Source: Bugula neritina
Taxonomy: Eukaryota > Bryozoa > Gymnolaemata > Cheilostomatida > Bugulidae
Reading direction: 5' to 3'
DNA length: 60,000 nt
Assembly (NCBI GenBank): GCA_964035545.1
Contig: OZ037765.1
Coordinates: 20,215,995-20,275,994 of the forward strand
The translations under genes were made by a program, and so were the position numbers. Under the pieces are notes generated by a model, which had not been told where the DNA came from, searched no databases, and worked only from the letters and a program-made list of their open reading frames with translations. Below, one piece after another: positions 12,801-23,925 of this stretch (its first letter is position 1; each line of letters opens with the position of its first letter).

Positions 12801-15800
12801 CAGTACTTCATTGTCAATGATAAAATTGGCCCCAAACAAAACCAAAAATAATATCAGGGCTATGAAATGCAAAAAGAGTATATTTCTCATACTTTTACAA
12901 GCAGTAGTCCAAGCTAAGTATTTACCTGCATAAGGCCAAGTATTCAGCAATATTTACCTGCAGATTAGCTTTCAACTGCTCACTTAGTTTCTGTACCATG
13001 GAGCTAGCAGCTTCATATGCATTTCTGAGCTGCGTGACTTGAGGTCTCATCACATCAATCTCCTGCGCATACAGGAGTAACACATTTATTCATATGGATG
13101 ATTGTGGCAGTGAAAACACACATTTACAATAGTTTACACATTCAACTTGTGGAGTATAAAAGGGCCAACAGTTTTGAGCTAAATATTCTGATTGGCTTTT
13201 TGCATATGAGTCATAGAAATGTATATGGAAACCCTTACTCTCCCAATACATATAGTTCCCTAGTACAAAAAAAGTATATTGTACAGTTTTATGTTACTTT
13301 TATTTTCACTACATATTATTTGCCGAGCATTGATACACATGTAATAAAAATAAATCTACAATCTTAAATATTATCTTATATTCCATGCTGAAGAATATAA
13401 AAGAATTATATATAACTTTAAGCATGTACCCTATGAAAAACTACAAAAACAGTAGCAGATGCCCACTTCAAACTTTTTATTTGAATCAAACACATCAAAT
13501 AAAAAGTTAGAACTAAGCACACGTCTGGTGTAGCTGCAAGACTAAAAACCTCAACAGTCAAAAAGTTTCTCACAAGAAGACAAGAAACTCGTACTTTGAC
13601 CAAAGTGTCGAGACAGTCATTGAGTCGGCTGCTCTCTCCCTTCTCCACAGCCAGCTGCTCTGCTGTTTGGTGGTACTTGTGGTAGAGCTGGGAGTAGGTG
13701 AGGCCAGATTTGATGAGTCTGGCCAACTCAGCCGTTACATCTGGTGACTCAGAACTTTCCTTCATCAACTCATTCATTCTGGCCAGCTCCGCCTCTATCT
13801 GACTAATGTGCTCATCTGTACACAACGGGAGATATGGTGAGAGAAACCGCACAGAGTGTGTGAGATTTATTTCATGCAATTATAGAGCTATACTGTGTAC
13901 TATCAACATTTATTTATTGACGATTTGCTATGAGAAGAAACAATTGCATTCCTTGTAACAATAGTGTGCACGATCAACATTTATTTACTGAGGAGAAACA
14001 ATTGCATTCTACTTCAATTTGACATAAAAAGAATATTTATAATAATTTTCAAAGCATAAGTGCCATGAAAATAACCCCGATATGACAACTCCTCATACAC
14101 ACCTTTAGCAGTAACAACCCCACTCAATTCTTCTACTTGAGATTTCATCTGAGCCATCACTTCCTCATGTTCTACCAGTTTATTACAAATAAGTTAGTAT
14201 ACCAGAAAAGACCATACATATAATAAACTGCAGCAAATGTGAGAAAATAGTTACCAATAAAGGTCTGATTAATGGCTAACAACTTTATTATGGAAATCCA
14301 TCAGGTAGCCATAGACAACTCACAACACCATATCTGTGGCATGTGCTATTGACAGCTCTTATGGAAATACAGATATATTTGGGGTAGTCCATCTGCCCAA
14401 GAACTTTTAGAGCTTACAGCTTATCGGGCAACTAGCCTGGGTACATTGAGAGAAAGTTAAACACATACAGGGAATTCCTTACACAAACCTTTAGTTAGTT
14501 GTTCAAAGCACTCCTTGTAGTCTGCAGCTGTCTTATGCAAATCCTGCAGCTCTGATGTGGCCTTCTGTTCAGCTTCCTACAAAACCAAATGAATCAATCA
14601 TATCGGAATAGTCTTTAGTAAAAAAGATGATTGCAATGACTATTGCCAAAAAACATAAGCTTATTTTCTGTAAATTATTATACTGATTCAGTGATCAAAG
14701 AAAAAAACACCCCGTGGCTGGTAGTTATTAACTGCAACAAAATTATTTAATGTTCTATTTGTTTCAACCGACAGATTTCTGTTGACTACTCAGAACTGAA
14801 ACCAAATGCTGAACATTAGTCGGAGTAGAGAGTGATACACAATTGAGTTGACATGAACACCAGACACTACCTTGTACATTGCTGCCAGCTTCTTCTGAGA
14901 GGCCAGCTCTTGTCTATGTGACTCTTCTGCTGATATGAAGTTGTCTCTGCACTGTATGACAGAATAACAAGATGCAGCTTATGTCTACTGTATTAAAACT
15001 TATGGCACATAACCCTGATAAACTTCTTTTCATATTTTACTTCAGCTTTAATACGCCCTCAACATTAAAATACAAATTTTTATTCATTCTTGTTTTTATT
15101 AAAAGACGTGAACAGCTGCAGACGTGAACACCTACAGACTATGAAACAGGAAGTACCTCACGGTGCCGAGTTTGCTCCAGTCTCAGTCGCTCAGTTACAC
15201 TCTCACTCTGCTGCTTGTAAGTCTCTAGCAGCTGCTGTGTGTTGGACAAGTCATTCTTGAGAGTCTCAGTATTGTGATGGAAGTTAGACGCCTGGGAACT
15301 CTAAACACACAAACAGTGGTATAATGAATTAATGTTCATTGCTTTGCAGTGACATTATTTAAGTTTCAAAACATAAAATGAAAAAAAATTGTCTTTAAGC
15401 CCTAGCAGCACTTTACTGCAGTAGACAAACACTGACTCAATCCTGCTGAGTTTTCAAGTTGTAAGACTAGCCTCAGCAACTATTTATTACTTGATTTAAA
15501 AATTCAAACATTACATAAACGCATGCAACAAGTAAAATGCTCAAGTTTTGATGGTATATTGATCTAAACATTAGTTTAATATTGCATATTACTAGGAATA
15601 AATCAGGATAAAAGGTATATGAATATACAAATTAAACTGATTATTTGTTCAGTGTGCAGTATACCAGGCACATCCCTACAGCATTTTTACAGATTTTTCA
15701 TATTTAAAAATAATACCAATATATAGATGTGCAACGAGCCTACATAGAAACTGATTAGCACAATACACACATGCAGTTATTTTATTGAGCAAACACTATT

Positions 15801-18800
15801 ACAAAGAATCAAAAATAATTTAAGCAAAACCTTTTCCAGCTGTAAGCGGTTGATTTGTCGCATAAACGCCATCTTTTCTGAATCTAGAGTGTTTCTTTCT
15901 TCTATGAGTTGTAAACATTCGTTCTCTTTTCGAGATAGCTGGCCCTACATTTACCGTCAGAAATATCAAGCAAATATACAAACACTATGCAACAGCCTAA
16001 GTCGCATTCTATAACTATCTCACTATACTCATATCGCAAGCGAAAATTACCCGTAAAACACTGTAAGAAGATTCCTCATCTACTTTCTTCACTTGAGCTT
16101 CAGTTAGTTCAGCTGTTAATCGTTCAGACTTGGCACTCAATCTGGCCACCTCATCTGCAACTCATAAAACTCACTCATTACGTTGAATGTATTGCAAGGT
16201 TGGCTTGAACAGAACACAAATTGACATTGTTGGTACAGCTAAAATATTCCAAGTGTTATGGAGAAATGCCAAATCAATAACTATTAAGAAATAGTTGAAT
16301 GGCAAACGCCATCAATGTGTGGTTACAGTTTTAATTTGGCATTGTTGAAACTTTGTGTGTAGCCGAACAGTATGTTACCTCTAAGCTCAGTCAGCTGCTG
16401 ATCTTTTTTATCCACTGTAGAAGCTAAAAGCTGACGGTTAGTTTCAGTATTATGTAGATCAGTGTCGGCTTGAAGCTAAAGGTAAGAAAAAAATTAAAAA
16501 ATGTAGCAAAGATTTATCCCAATATTAACGCTATGTCAAAAAAGGCAAAATTGATTGCAATATTTACTTTGATTTCATCAAAATTTTAGCTAGCTTTTAT
16601 ATAGATAATAAATAAATAATAAAAATGCCAACACTATTATCTAAACTTAACAAAATAAACATTTTTAAAAAAGTAAAAACTGGAGAGCTAATGCACTACG
16701 CAAACAAAAAATAACATAAGATAAGCTTAAAAATGCTATTTAGGTATATCAAGATTCATACAAGTTAAAGAGTTCCACAATATACAATAAGTGTCAATAC
16801 CACAAATAAAACTAAAAAAAAACATTTTTAGAAGCACCTTTGCTTTCTGTAGTTCAGCAGTTGATGTCCTGAGCTCTGCATTGTCTTGAGCTGTAAATGA
16901 ATCAAGATCGAGTTATTCATAAGACCATTGAACAATTTTAAAACCAAACTAGCTCATCCAAACTTGCCAAACTATTCTAAAAAGAACAAAATGTATCCAC
17001 AACACCTAAATAACAACCATACCTAATTTGGATTCATTTGACTCTAGCACCCGAACTCGATCCTGCAAGCTTTGGAGCTGAAGATTGGCTTCCTCTAAAA
17101 TTAAAACATCCAAAAATTATACAACAAAAAAGACTACATAGGAAATTTTTAACTCAGACTATATCTAAAACAAAAAGACCTATACTACAACAAAAATAGC
17201 TAAGGCTATAACAACTGAAACTTAAAAAGTTGATTATAGCAAAGATTAAATAATTATTAATCAAACCATGCCATAGCATTAATGAAAAAATGCTTAGATT
17301 TTATTCCATTAAACTATTAAAGAAACTTAATACAAAAAAGCAATCAAATTTAGTTATACTTAAATGGGTTGAGTAAAAAACTGCTTCAGATTACAGCATA
17401 CCATGTAACTTACCAACTAGAATTCACTTAGAGTGAGAAGAAAACAAATAATTTCCCTAATTTAAAATGTTTAGCCTAAACAAATTAGATTTGTGGATAG
17501 CTGTGGTTACTTGTTATATTTTGAATAAATATATTTCGTCAATAATAAAATTGCATTAAAAGGAAAAATTAAATGAAAGGTGATAACTAAAAATATATCA
17601 GCCTGATTCAGCAGTTACAGCCATCATTCAGTCCTCGGACATAACGTGGTCATGGAAGCAATCATAAATGAAGGTGTAAGCTAGCTAGCATTTATTGAGA
17701 AAATACGGTAAAAAATGAGTCCTCACTGCGGCAAGTAGGATAACTACTATACTTGGTTATAAAAATGATGTTTTCTAACAAAAGCTTGAACTAGTAACAT
17801 TTTATCTGCTTCTAAAATACAAGATTCAGCATATAATTTTTGAGATGAGTAGGGAAATTGTTTAATTCAAATTGTTAATTTAATGCTATCCAAAAAGTAA
17901 CTATTTTTGTATCTGTAGCACTTTCTGACAAATTAGTGGCACAATATGATCTAGAACGTATATAGCGCATGAAGTAGCATATTAATATTTCTGAAACAAA
18001 TGCAGAGTCAAACAATATCCATACAAAGTCAAATTAATATTTGATATTGCAATAACCATGTCAAGTTTTGTCAATAGTGATTGCAAAAGATGTTACTTTA
18101 CCTGAGTGTCTGGTATAGACAAAGCAATTTAGGAAGATTAATGAAAATTATTTGCAAGATTTTTGACCAACAATTGTCAGATTGTTCTTAGTACTTGAAG
18201 ATTTAAAACTATTTGTAAATGTCAATATCGATCAGCCTCGTCTATTCTTTGTCCTTGTATTTTTTTCTAACCATATGTTGGCTATAGCTTTTACTGCGCA
18301 TATCTGTACCCTTTCAACAGAGTTTATCTATTTCATGGTATAGGGGCATTTTTCCGCATATGAATCATTTATATGAGAAAGACACAAGTGCTTTTATACC
18401 GTAAGCTTTGCTTTCACCGTCATCTGAAGTGAAGCCTTTTTATCTTATATTTTGATATCCCACTCTGAACATAACATTAAAAAACATAATTATTTTGCAA
18501 AGTAACTTTAATATATGTCAATTCATTATCTGTTCCAGAGCTGTTATATTTAATGACAGATCTTGCTGATTGAACATCAGAATCTGCCTCTTATAAAAAA
18601 ATTATGCTGCATATCTCATTTATTAACATAATGTAATTTTACATTTATGCTTCTCTGAAGCCTTAGTATGTCTTTATCATTTAAGGTAGGTTGATAGAAA
18701 AGGGTGTCATTTGCAAACTCGCTTCTGGCTGTCACATAACAAGCAACCATTCACCATACAGTGTTGGTAATTGAGGCAAACAGTAGAGCTTTGGCTGTAG

Positions 18801-20563
18801 AAAACTGATCTAGTACAAACACATCACATTACTGTGTCAAATGTGACTGAGTATGCTTATCCCGTATTGGGCTAATAAACTACCACATGCCTGCCAAAAA
18901 GACTTGATTTGTTTTGCTTGTATTTCCACTGCTTTTGCTATTTTTTATTTTTTCTGTTAATTTTCATTTTGTTTACAAACTTTCAATTTTTTCTCTTGCA
19001 TGTTTTCCTTCCTCTGTGATCGGCTACAAAAATAGATTTTGCGAGATCACAACATTCTGTAAGATGTTAACGAATACTAAGAGCAGAATAAGGTTAATCA
19101 CAAAGTCACAAAATATTCCATACATTCTACATAACAGTTTATATTTTTTCCTACCGTGGATAATTTTTTGCAGTTGGTTTATGAGTAAGCCATGTATCTA
19201 TGAAAAGAGATAGTTTTTCGTTAGTTTGTTGTTCATTGAGTCTGTCTGTAAGCACAAGTTTTATATTTGTTTGCATATTTTGGATTGCATTCAAAATGAC
19301 ACGCAATTTGGTTTTACAAAACAGGCCATCTAAAAGTTATGCAGTTTTGTGCCGAATACACTGTTAATTTCCAGTTGTATCTAATGGAGGATGTTTTGCT
19401 ATTTTATAAAGAGTACCCGTGAAATGAGTCAATAGTTCTGAACACAGTCTTCTAAGCCATGAATGCTTTCTTCTACTGAATAAAACGTTTTATAGAGGTG
19501 GTGTATATGATTACAACATAAGCCATCGGGACTTGGACTTTTTCTTAACTTGAAGGTCTGCATTCTTTTGACAACACCAGCGACAATTTTTGGTAGGCTA
19601 TATTTATCGTAGACAAAACTGGCAAACAAATTTGAATCGAATATTTTCGCACTCCTATCTTTGTGATCTTGGCTAATTTGATTGTACTTAAATTGAATTC
19701 CTTCGTTTGTGATATGACTTGACATTCAATGTTAGCCTTTACCTTTCCTTTCACAGATAGTAATCATCAATATAGTAATCATTCCAATAAATATAGATAA
19801 TGACAACTAACATCATGATCACCATTGTTTATTTAACCATATTTAGCAACAATACTTATTGTAAGTGACTGTGATAGACTAAGATTAACTTTAAGAGTGA
19901 GTGACTGTGATTGTCATTATGTCTAAAAGACCCAGACTCAGACTGAAATGTTGACGGCTGTATAACTAAGTTTAATAAACTACAAGAGTGACTATCAGAC
20001 TATGAGTATCAGAATGACTATGAGTGTTACTATAAAATTGAGACTGACTTTTAGAATCAGCCTGAGTCTCAGAGTGAATGGCACCTTTCAAGTTCAACTA
20101 ATACTATAATGAATTTATAGTAATAGTCTATGAGTATCAGTATGATTATGAGTATAACTTCACTATAACTGTAGGTGTTAGCAGAGTGTTCTAATTTTTA
20201 CGAGGTGAGTTATAACTATAACTCATAACTGTTATAACTTGTAAATATAAGTTATAAGTCTAAGAGTAAGATTATCATTATGATTATGTATTGAGTACTG
20301 ACTTACAAGTTACAGTTTATGTTATTTACTTATTACCCAAGATTAAATAATTAATAAATACAACATAAAAAAGCGTAAATTTATTTTGAATGCAAAATTT
20401 TACCCAATTCTACGTTGTGCTTCTCACATCTCCCTTGAAGACTGGCACGCTCTTCTACTATTTGGCCCAAATGATCGTCGATTCTTTCAGATAAGTTTGA
20501 TGGCATTAAACCTATGTCATCGTCACTTAAAAAGGACAAATTTGAAAAAACTTTGTTCTCCAT
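829..20563 (-). CDS. TPR: TPR nucleoporin (nuclear basket coiled-coil protein), 36 exons, 3' end unresolved
   Basis: TPR/Megator/Mlp forms the filaments of the nuclear pore basket and acts in mRNA export, chromatin exclusion and spindle-checkpoint anchoring. Exons in transcript order: 20404-20563, 17023-17094, 16838-16890, 16379-16475, 16051-16154, 15831-15944, 15157-15300, 14871-14951, 14489-14576, 14103-14171, 13595-13815, 12958-13062, 12392-12499, 11665-11804, 11197-11452, 10651-10805, 10256-10448, 9759-9962, 9181-9429, 8663-8759, 8216-8365, 7401-7633, 6874-7026, 6601-6711, 5962-6086, 5553-5802, 4905-5089, 4626-4730, 4126-4246, 3894-4035, 3197-3342, 2804-2990, 2503-2620, 2042-2172, 1505-1867, 829-974. 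They sum to 5376 nt (1792 codons) with the phase kept at every junction. Almost the whole product is heptad coiled coil. Diagnostic family segments are VISNQLVSFKDIQELQKQN (about residue 500), VKVLRKDKELYETK (about 1150), LKKLGRNYRLKYNKL (from 1382) and QPTATVMPTT-SQAESQEA (about 1600). The tail is Ser/Thr/Pro-rich and ends KTKRSRAEFEADDD...KRQR. Human TPR is 2363 aa, so roughly 570 residues of acidic tail are not seen. Exon 36 ends at a good donor (gtatgt); read-through would stop three codons later. Confidence 0.93.
4770..5312. repeat. Duplicated intronic segment flanking TPR exon 27
   Basis: Two similar stretches of about 130 bases, 4775-4905 and 5185-5310, lie in the same orientation on either side of the coding exon 4905-5089. 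Shared landmarks in order are tactatttttatttgata, a gtg/gac-tttttag block, aaactagga, actaatgcaatct and tttacacatc. This looks like an old tandem duplication whose unit included or abutted the exon; only one exon copy remains. Confidence 0.75.
7140..7345 (+). mobile_element. SINE-like element, copy 1 (in a TPR intron)
   Basis: This shares a long collinear match with 40775-40978: a tRNA-like head, then ggcattagtgatgtt, gaagagcat-cagtcataattg, ttgtgcc, atcaggggtt and ggatagtgactataaa. The stretch ggcttgatccc at 7193-7203 resembles a pol III B box. The 'gaagagcatccagtcataa' segment resembles tails of RTE-mobilised SINEs in marine animals. The copy is moderately diverged and on the strand opposite to TPR. 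Confidence 0.6.
12252..12379. repeat. Minisatellite of about 30 bases, four copies, TPR intron
   Basis: The unit is approximately ccagaacac(t/c)aacagtaaact followed by g(t/c)tatata. It recurs four times head to tail, with a fifth partial start at the right end. The last two full copies are identical. It lies just downstream (plus sense) of a short agactatataacagac doublet and upstream of the exon at 12392. Confidence 0.85.
13890..14012. repeat. Imperfect tandem duplication in TPR intron
   Basis: Two adjacent units share tcaacatttattta(t/c)tga, then gagaagaaacaattgcattc or gaggagaaacaattgcattc, with 'gtgtac/gtgcac' just before each. The second unit is missing about ten bases. It is non-coding and sits beside the exon 13595-13815. 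Confidence 0.7.
18230..19760 (-). pseudogene. Possible decayed transposable-element coding relic
   Basis: On the minus strand several short open stretches in different frames run in sequence (19429-19754 is the densest, with ...RKSPSPDGLCCNH... and ...NIECQVISQTKEF...). They are broken by stops and frameshifts throughout. The composition looks protein-derived, but I do not recognise the family. A transposase or retroelement relic is a guess; it is not part of TPR. Confidence 0.25.
19860..20340. repeat. Degenerate short-word array (ACT/AGT/ATG type), array A
   Basis: This is a run of imperfect repeats built from gactatgagtatcag, agtgactgtgat and ataactataactcat words without a fixed period. 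Similar arrays occur at 37320-38450 and 48195-48800. Array A sits in TPR intron 1, 60-540 bases downstream of exon 1. Confidence 0.6.
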
Positions 20564-20985
20564 AACATTACACTAACAGTTTCCAAAAGAAGGAATTAAT
20601 TCCTTAGAAATCTAAAATAAAAATGTCAAAACGTATTACTTGTAGCCGTAATAATGACAATCAAAATGAAAATCCAACGGCGGATCATAAATTCAAGTTT
20701 CAGTTTTTTAAAAGTTGGTGAACGGCCTCGTTAGAAATAGTCTTCAATATAAAAAGTATTTTAAAACATTTTAAAAAATTGAATTATGTTTAAATATTGT
20801 TATTTTATTTATTTATTCATTTTTATATTAATAATATATTTTGCAGACATACAAACTACTAGGTGTCTTACTAACCGGATATGTCTCAAAGGACGCCGCC
20901 ATTGCTTTAATACGTTGCAAAAGAAAAAAAGTGCGCATCATTTTCGTTATAGTCGGGGGCACTGCTGTGGATTGAGTTTTGCATA
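20564..20985. promoter_or_regulatory. Shared divergent promoter interval, TPR / RPN1
   Basis: The start codons of TPR (minus, 20561-20563) and RPN1 (plus, 20986) are 422 bases apart and head to head. The interval contains the few CG-rich words of this neighbourhood: ccaacggcggatc near 20680, gaacggcctcg near 20723 and gccgccatt at 20895-20903, which fits the YY1 consensus. A ttttgcag acceptor at about 20844 could end a 5'UTR intron of RPN1. Transcription start sites are not visible. Confidence 0.6.
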
Positions 20986-23600
20986 ATGAATTTAGCAGTG
21001 TGTACTTTGGTGTTGTGTTTGACAGTTATCAGTTGCTTTGGTGCAACTATTAATGAAGCTTTAGTTAATAAAGATGTACAAAGAAAGGTAGACCTGACAT
21101 CTGCATTGGTTAAGGTATCAACCGATATCACTGTTGAGAACACCGGTAAATCGTCTCTCTCATCTTATGTTTTCTCATTAGATAGCAATGTTGCGAATAA
21201 TGTTGCTAGCGTTGTTGCTACGGTAAAATCTAAAGGAGTCGTGGAACAATTGAGTGTCAAACCAGTATCTGGAGATCAAAAATCGGGATTGTTTTATGAA
21301 ATTTCATTTAAACAACCTCTTGCAGCCGGAAAGTCAACAAGCATCAAAGTTGTTACTTCCTTGTCTCATGTATTGGAACCGTTTCCTGCTGAAATTCGTC
21401 AAGCTGAAAGGCAACTTGTTAGATATGTTGGCAACCTCTACTTTTATTCGCCATACACAACAATTTCGCAAAAAACCATCGTTTCCTTAGCATCTGCAAC
21501 CGTTGAATCTTACACCAAGACAAAGCCTGTTTCGAAATCAGATTCTACCATAACGTATGGCCCTTATGAAAACAGACCAGCTTTTGATGTTGCTGATTTG
21601 CAAGTGCACTATGAAAATAATACCCCATTTTTGGCTGTAACAACGATGACCAGGGCAATTGAAGTAAGTCATTGGGGAAATATTGCAGTAGAAGAAACTT
21701 ATGATGTTCGCCACACCGGTGCAAAGTTGAAAGGTCCTTTTTCTCGATATGATTACCAACGCCAAATCGCTCATAGCTCAATTAAATCGTTCAAAACTGT
21801 TCTTCCAGCATCAGCTGCTGATGTTTATTATCGGGATGAAATTGGAAATATTTCAACCAGTAACATGCGAGAAATGGACGATGCAGTTGAGTTAGAACTT
21901 CGTCCAAGGTTTCCATTGTTCGGAGGTTGGAAAACACATTATGTCGTAGGATATAATGTCCCAAGTTACCAGTACTTATGGACTGATGGTGGTAATGGAT
22001 TCTCACTGAAGATGCCATTTGTTGACCATGTTTTTGATAATCAAATAGTTGATGAAATTATTGTGAAAATTATTCTTCCCGAAGGTTCAGATGTAAGTAG
22101 TAACATGCTATAGCAGAATTACATTTATTTGACAGGATTGTATATGTTTTGCAATTGAGTATGATTTATTAGAGTAATTACATTATACCTATGCTTCACC
22201 TAAATTTACTTTTAGGTGACTGATTTGCAAGTTCCTTTTGATTTCCGAAGAGGCAGTGATGAGCTTCAATACACTTATCTTGACACTATTGGCCGTCCAG
22301 TTATTGTTCTTTCCAAAAGTAATTTAGTTGATGTCCATATTCAGGATTTTAAGCTGAGGTTAGTGTGTTATACTGAAGTCAGTACTGGACTAGCAGTTAT
22401 ATAATCATGGTTCATTAGTATAATTACTTGAATTCTTAATTTTTTTTCCAGCTACACATTCAACAAGATGACTCTGCTTCGAGAACCAATGATGGTTGTT
22501 GGATTCTTCTATTTGATTTTTGTCTTTGTTATTGTGTACGTTCGCCTCGACTTCTCTATTTCACGTGATGAAGCTGCAGAGTCTAAGTTGAAAGTGGCCA
22601 GTTACATAGAAAGTGCTCAGAGTGTCCTTGATCGCCGTTCTGCCCTCTATCAGGCTTATGATGATGCTGTCAACAAGTACAAGGTAAGAGGAAATATATA
22701 TATATATATATATATATATTCAAACTTTGCAATAATGTTTTTAAGACTCCTAAACCACTCTTTCTCTTCACTCTCGTGTTGTAGGCAAGCAAGGATATCT
22801 CTGCCTACCAGACTCAGCGAAAGAAGGTTGATGCTGATCACAAAGAACTAACTGCGCAAGTAACTACATTGCAAGCTCAATTAAAAGCGGAGAATGCGGA
22901 TGCTGCTGTTGAGAAATTGGCGGAAATTCAGGTACCTGGTGGTTAACACCTAAATGTAGTAGTAATTTTGCTACTTCAGTTATTATTATTTGCTGTCACC
23001 TTAAGAGTAGTCTAAATAAAAGTTAGCAGAGTCATGACAACTTTGTCTCTTAAAACTTATAATATATAGTGCATTGAAAATGACAAAACTCACTTGTAAT
23101 CAAAGTACTGTTGATGTTTTCAGCCTTAATTTAACTGGTAATCTTTTTTACTTGTCACCTCAAAAAAATTGCATTTTGTCAAGTGAGATTTAGTGTTTTG
23201 GAGCTGAGCACTCGTTGGCATTAGCATCCATTCAGAAGGTTAACCCTATTTAGTGTGAGTGTAAGAATATCCAGTAAAACTAGTTTTGGTGCTACTCTAA
23301 ATGCAGAAGACTTCAGTATTTTTATTTAAAACCAGTGTTTTATTATTACTAATGTATTTGCAGCATGTACAAATAATGCCACAAATACCTTTATTCGTTC
23401 AATTGGTATGTTAATGTATTTATACTATACAGAAGCTAGATGGGGTGTATAAAGAAAGTGTAGCAGCAAGTTCCGGACAAGCTGAGAAGTTAGTTGCAGG
23501 AAAAGTTACCCGGGATGTCTACCTGAAGCAAGAAGAACAAGCCGCCAACAAACGTACCGAATGTCTGAATAAAATGGAAGCACTTGCTAGTCAGCTGTAA
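20986..23600 (+). CDS. RPN1: Ribophorin I, oligosaccharyltransferase subunit 1
   Basis: RPN1 is a single-pass ER membrane subunit of the oligosaccharyltransferase that N-glycosylates nascent proteins. Exons: 20986-22092, 22216-22358, 22452-22683, 22785-22931, 23433-23600 (stop TAA). They sum to 1797 nt, 598 residues, against 607 in human. A signal peptide (MNLAVCTLVLCLTVISCFG) opens the lumenal domain. Family-conserved stretches include RFPLFGGWKTHYVVGYNVPS and FVDHVFDNQIVDEIIVKIIL. The membrane helix is at about 430-449 (VVGFFYLIFVFVIVYV), followed by the typical RLDFSISRDEAAE cytosolic junction and a coiled-coil tail. All junctions keep phase. The start is the first ATG and gives the signal peptide. 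Its 3' end faces TRAK 325 bases away. Confidence 0.96.
22692..22720. repeat. (TA)n microsatellite in RPN1 intron 3
   Basis: About 13 AT dinucleotides begin nine bases after the exon 3 donor (gtaagagga). Length variation here would be close to the splice site. Confidence 0.9.
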
Positions 23601-23925
23601 TGGATTCACAGTCTGCAGTGGAACTTCCTGTTGTCTTGTATAGTCTACATCTTGTCGCAGTTCAGTTTTGTTGCTAATACAGTTATTGTACAATATATTC
23701 TATTCTATACAAGCACACAAAATCTGTTGAGGCTATTGAAAAAATGCAAAGCTTAGTTATTTACTACAGAAATTAGTTTTAGTTGTCTTGGTTGCTTTTA
23801 TACTTTTTCCATTGCAGTTTAATTTTAATGATTTCTGTTGTACATCATTTCCAGCAATAGTTTGATTGAAAAATAATAATTGTAGTTTGTCAATCTCTCA
23901 GCCTTTTATATTTCAACTGGTTGGA
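23601..23925. other. Convergent 3' region between RPN1 and TRAK
   Basis: This holds both 3' UTRs. I see no exact AATAAA in the expected place for either gene; variants such as tataaa (minus sense near 23904) may serve. Confidence 0.6.

Larger units (their letters stand above)
17095..20403 (-). other. TPR intron 1 (3.3 kb)
   Basis: This is the longest TPR intron. Exon 1 ends with one base of a codon and exon 2 begins with two (G + AG = Glu), so no missing exon is needed. It holds a decayed minus-strand coding relic (about 18230-19760) and a degenerate short-word repeat array (19860-20340). The rest is AT-rich without a recognisable feature. Confidence 0.7.

Noticed and set aside
13098-13367. 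89-codon plus-strand frame in a TPR intron
   Set aside because: No recognisable domain and antisense to the gene; length is expected by chance in AT-rich DNA.
18914-19213. 99-codon plus-strand hydrophobic frame
   Set aside because: AT-rich low-complexity Phe/Leu/Ile composition, opposite to a decayed element; no start context or family.
21538-21781. Minus-strand open frames inside RPN1 exon 1
   Set aside because: Shadows of a conserved 369-codon RPN1 exon.
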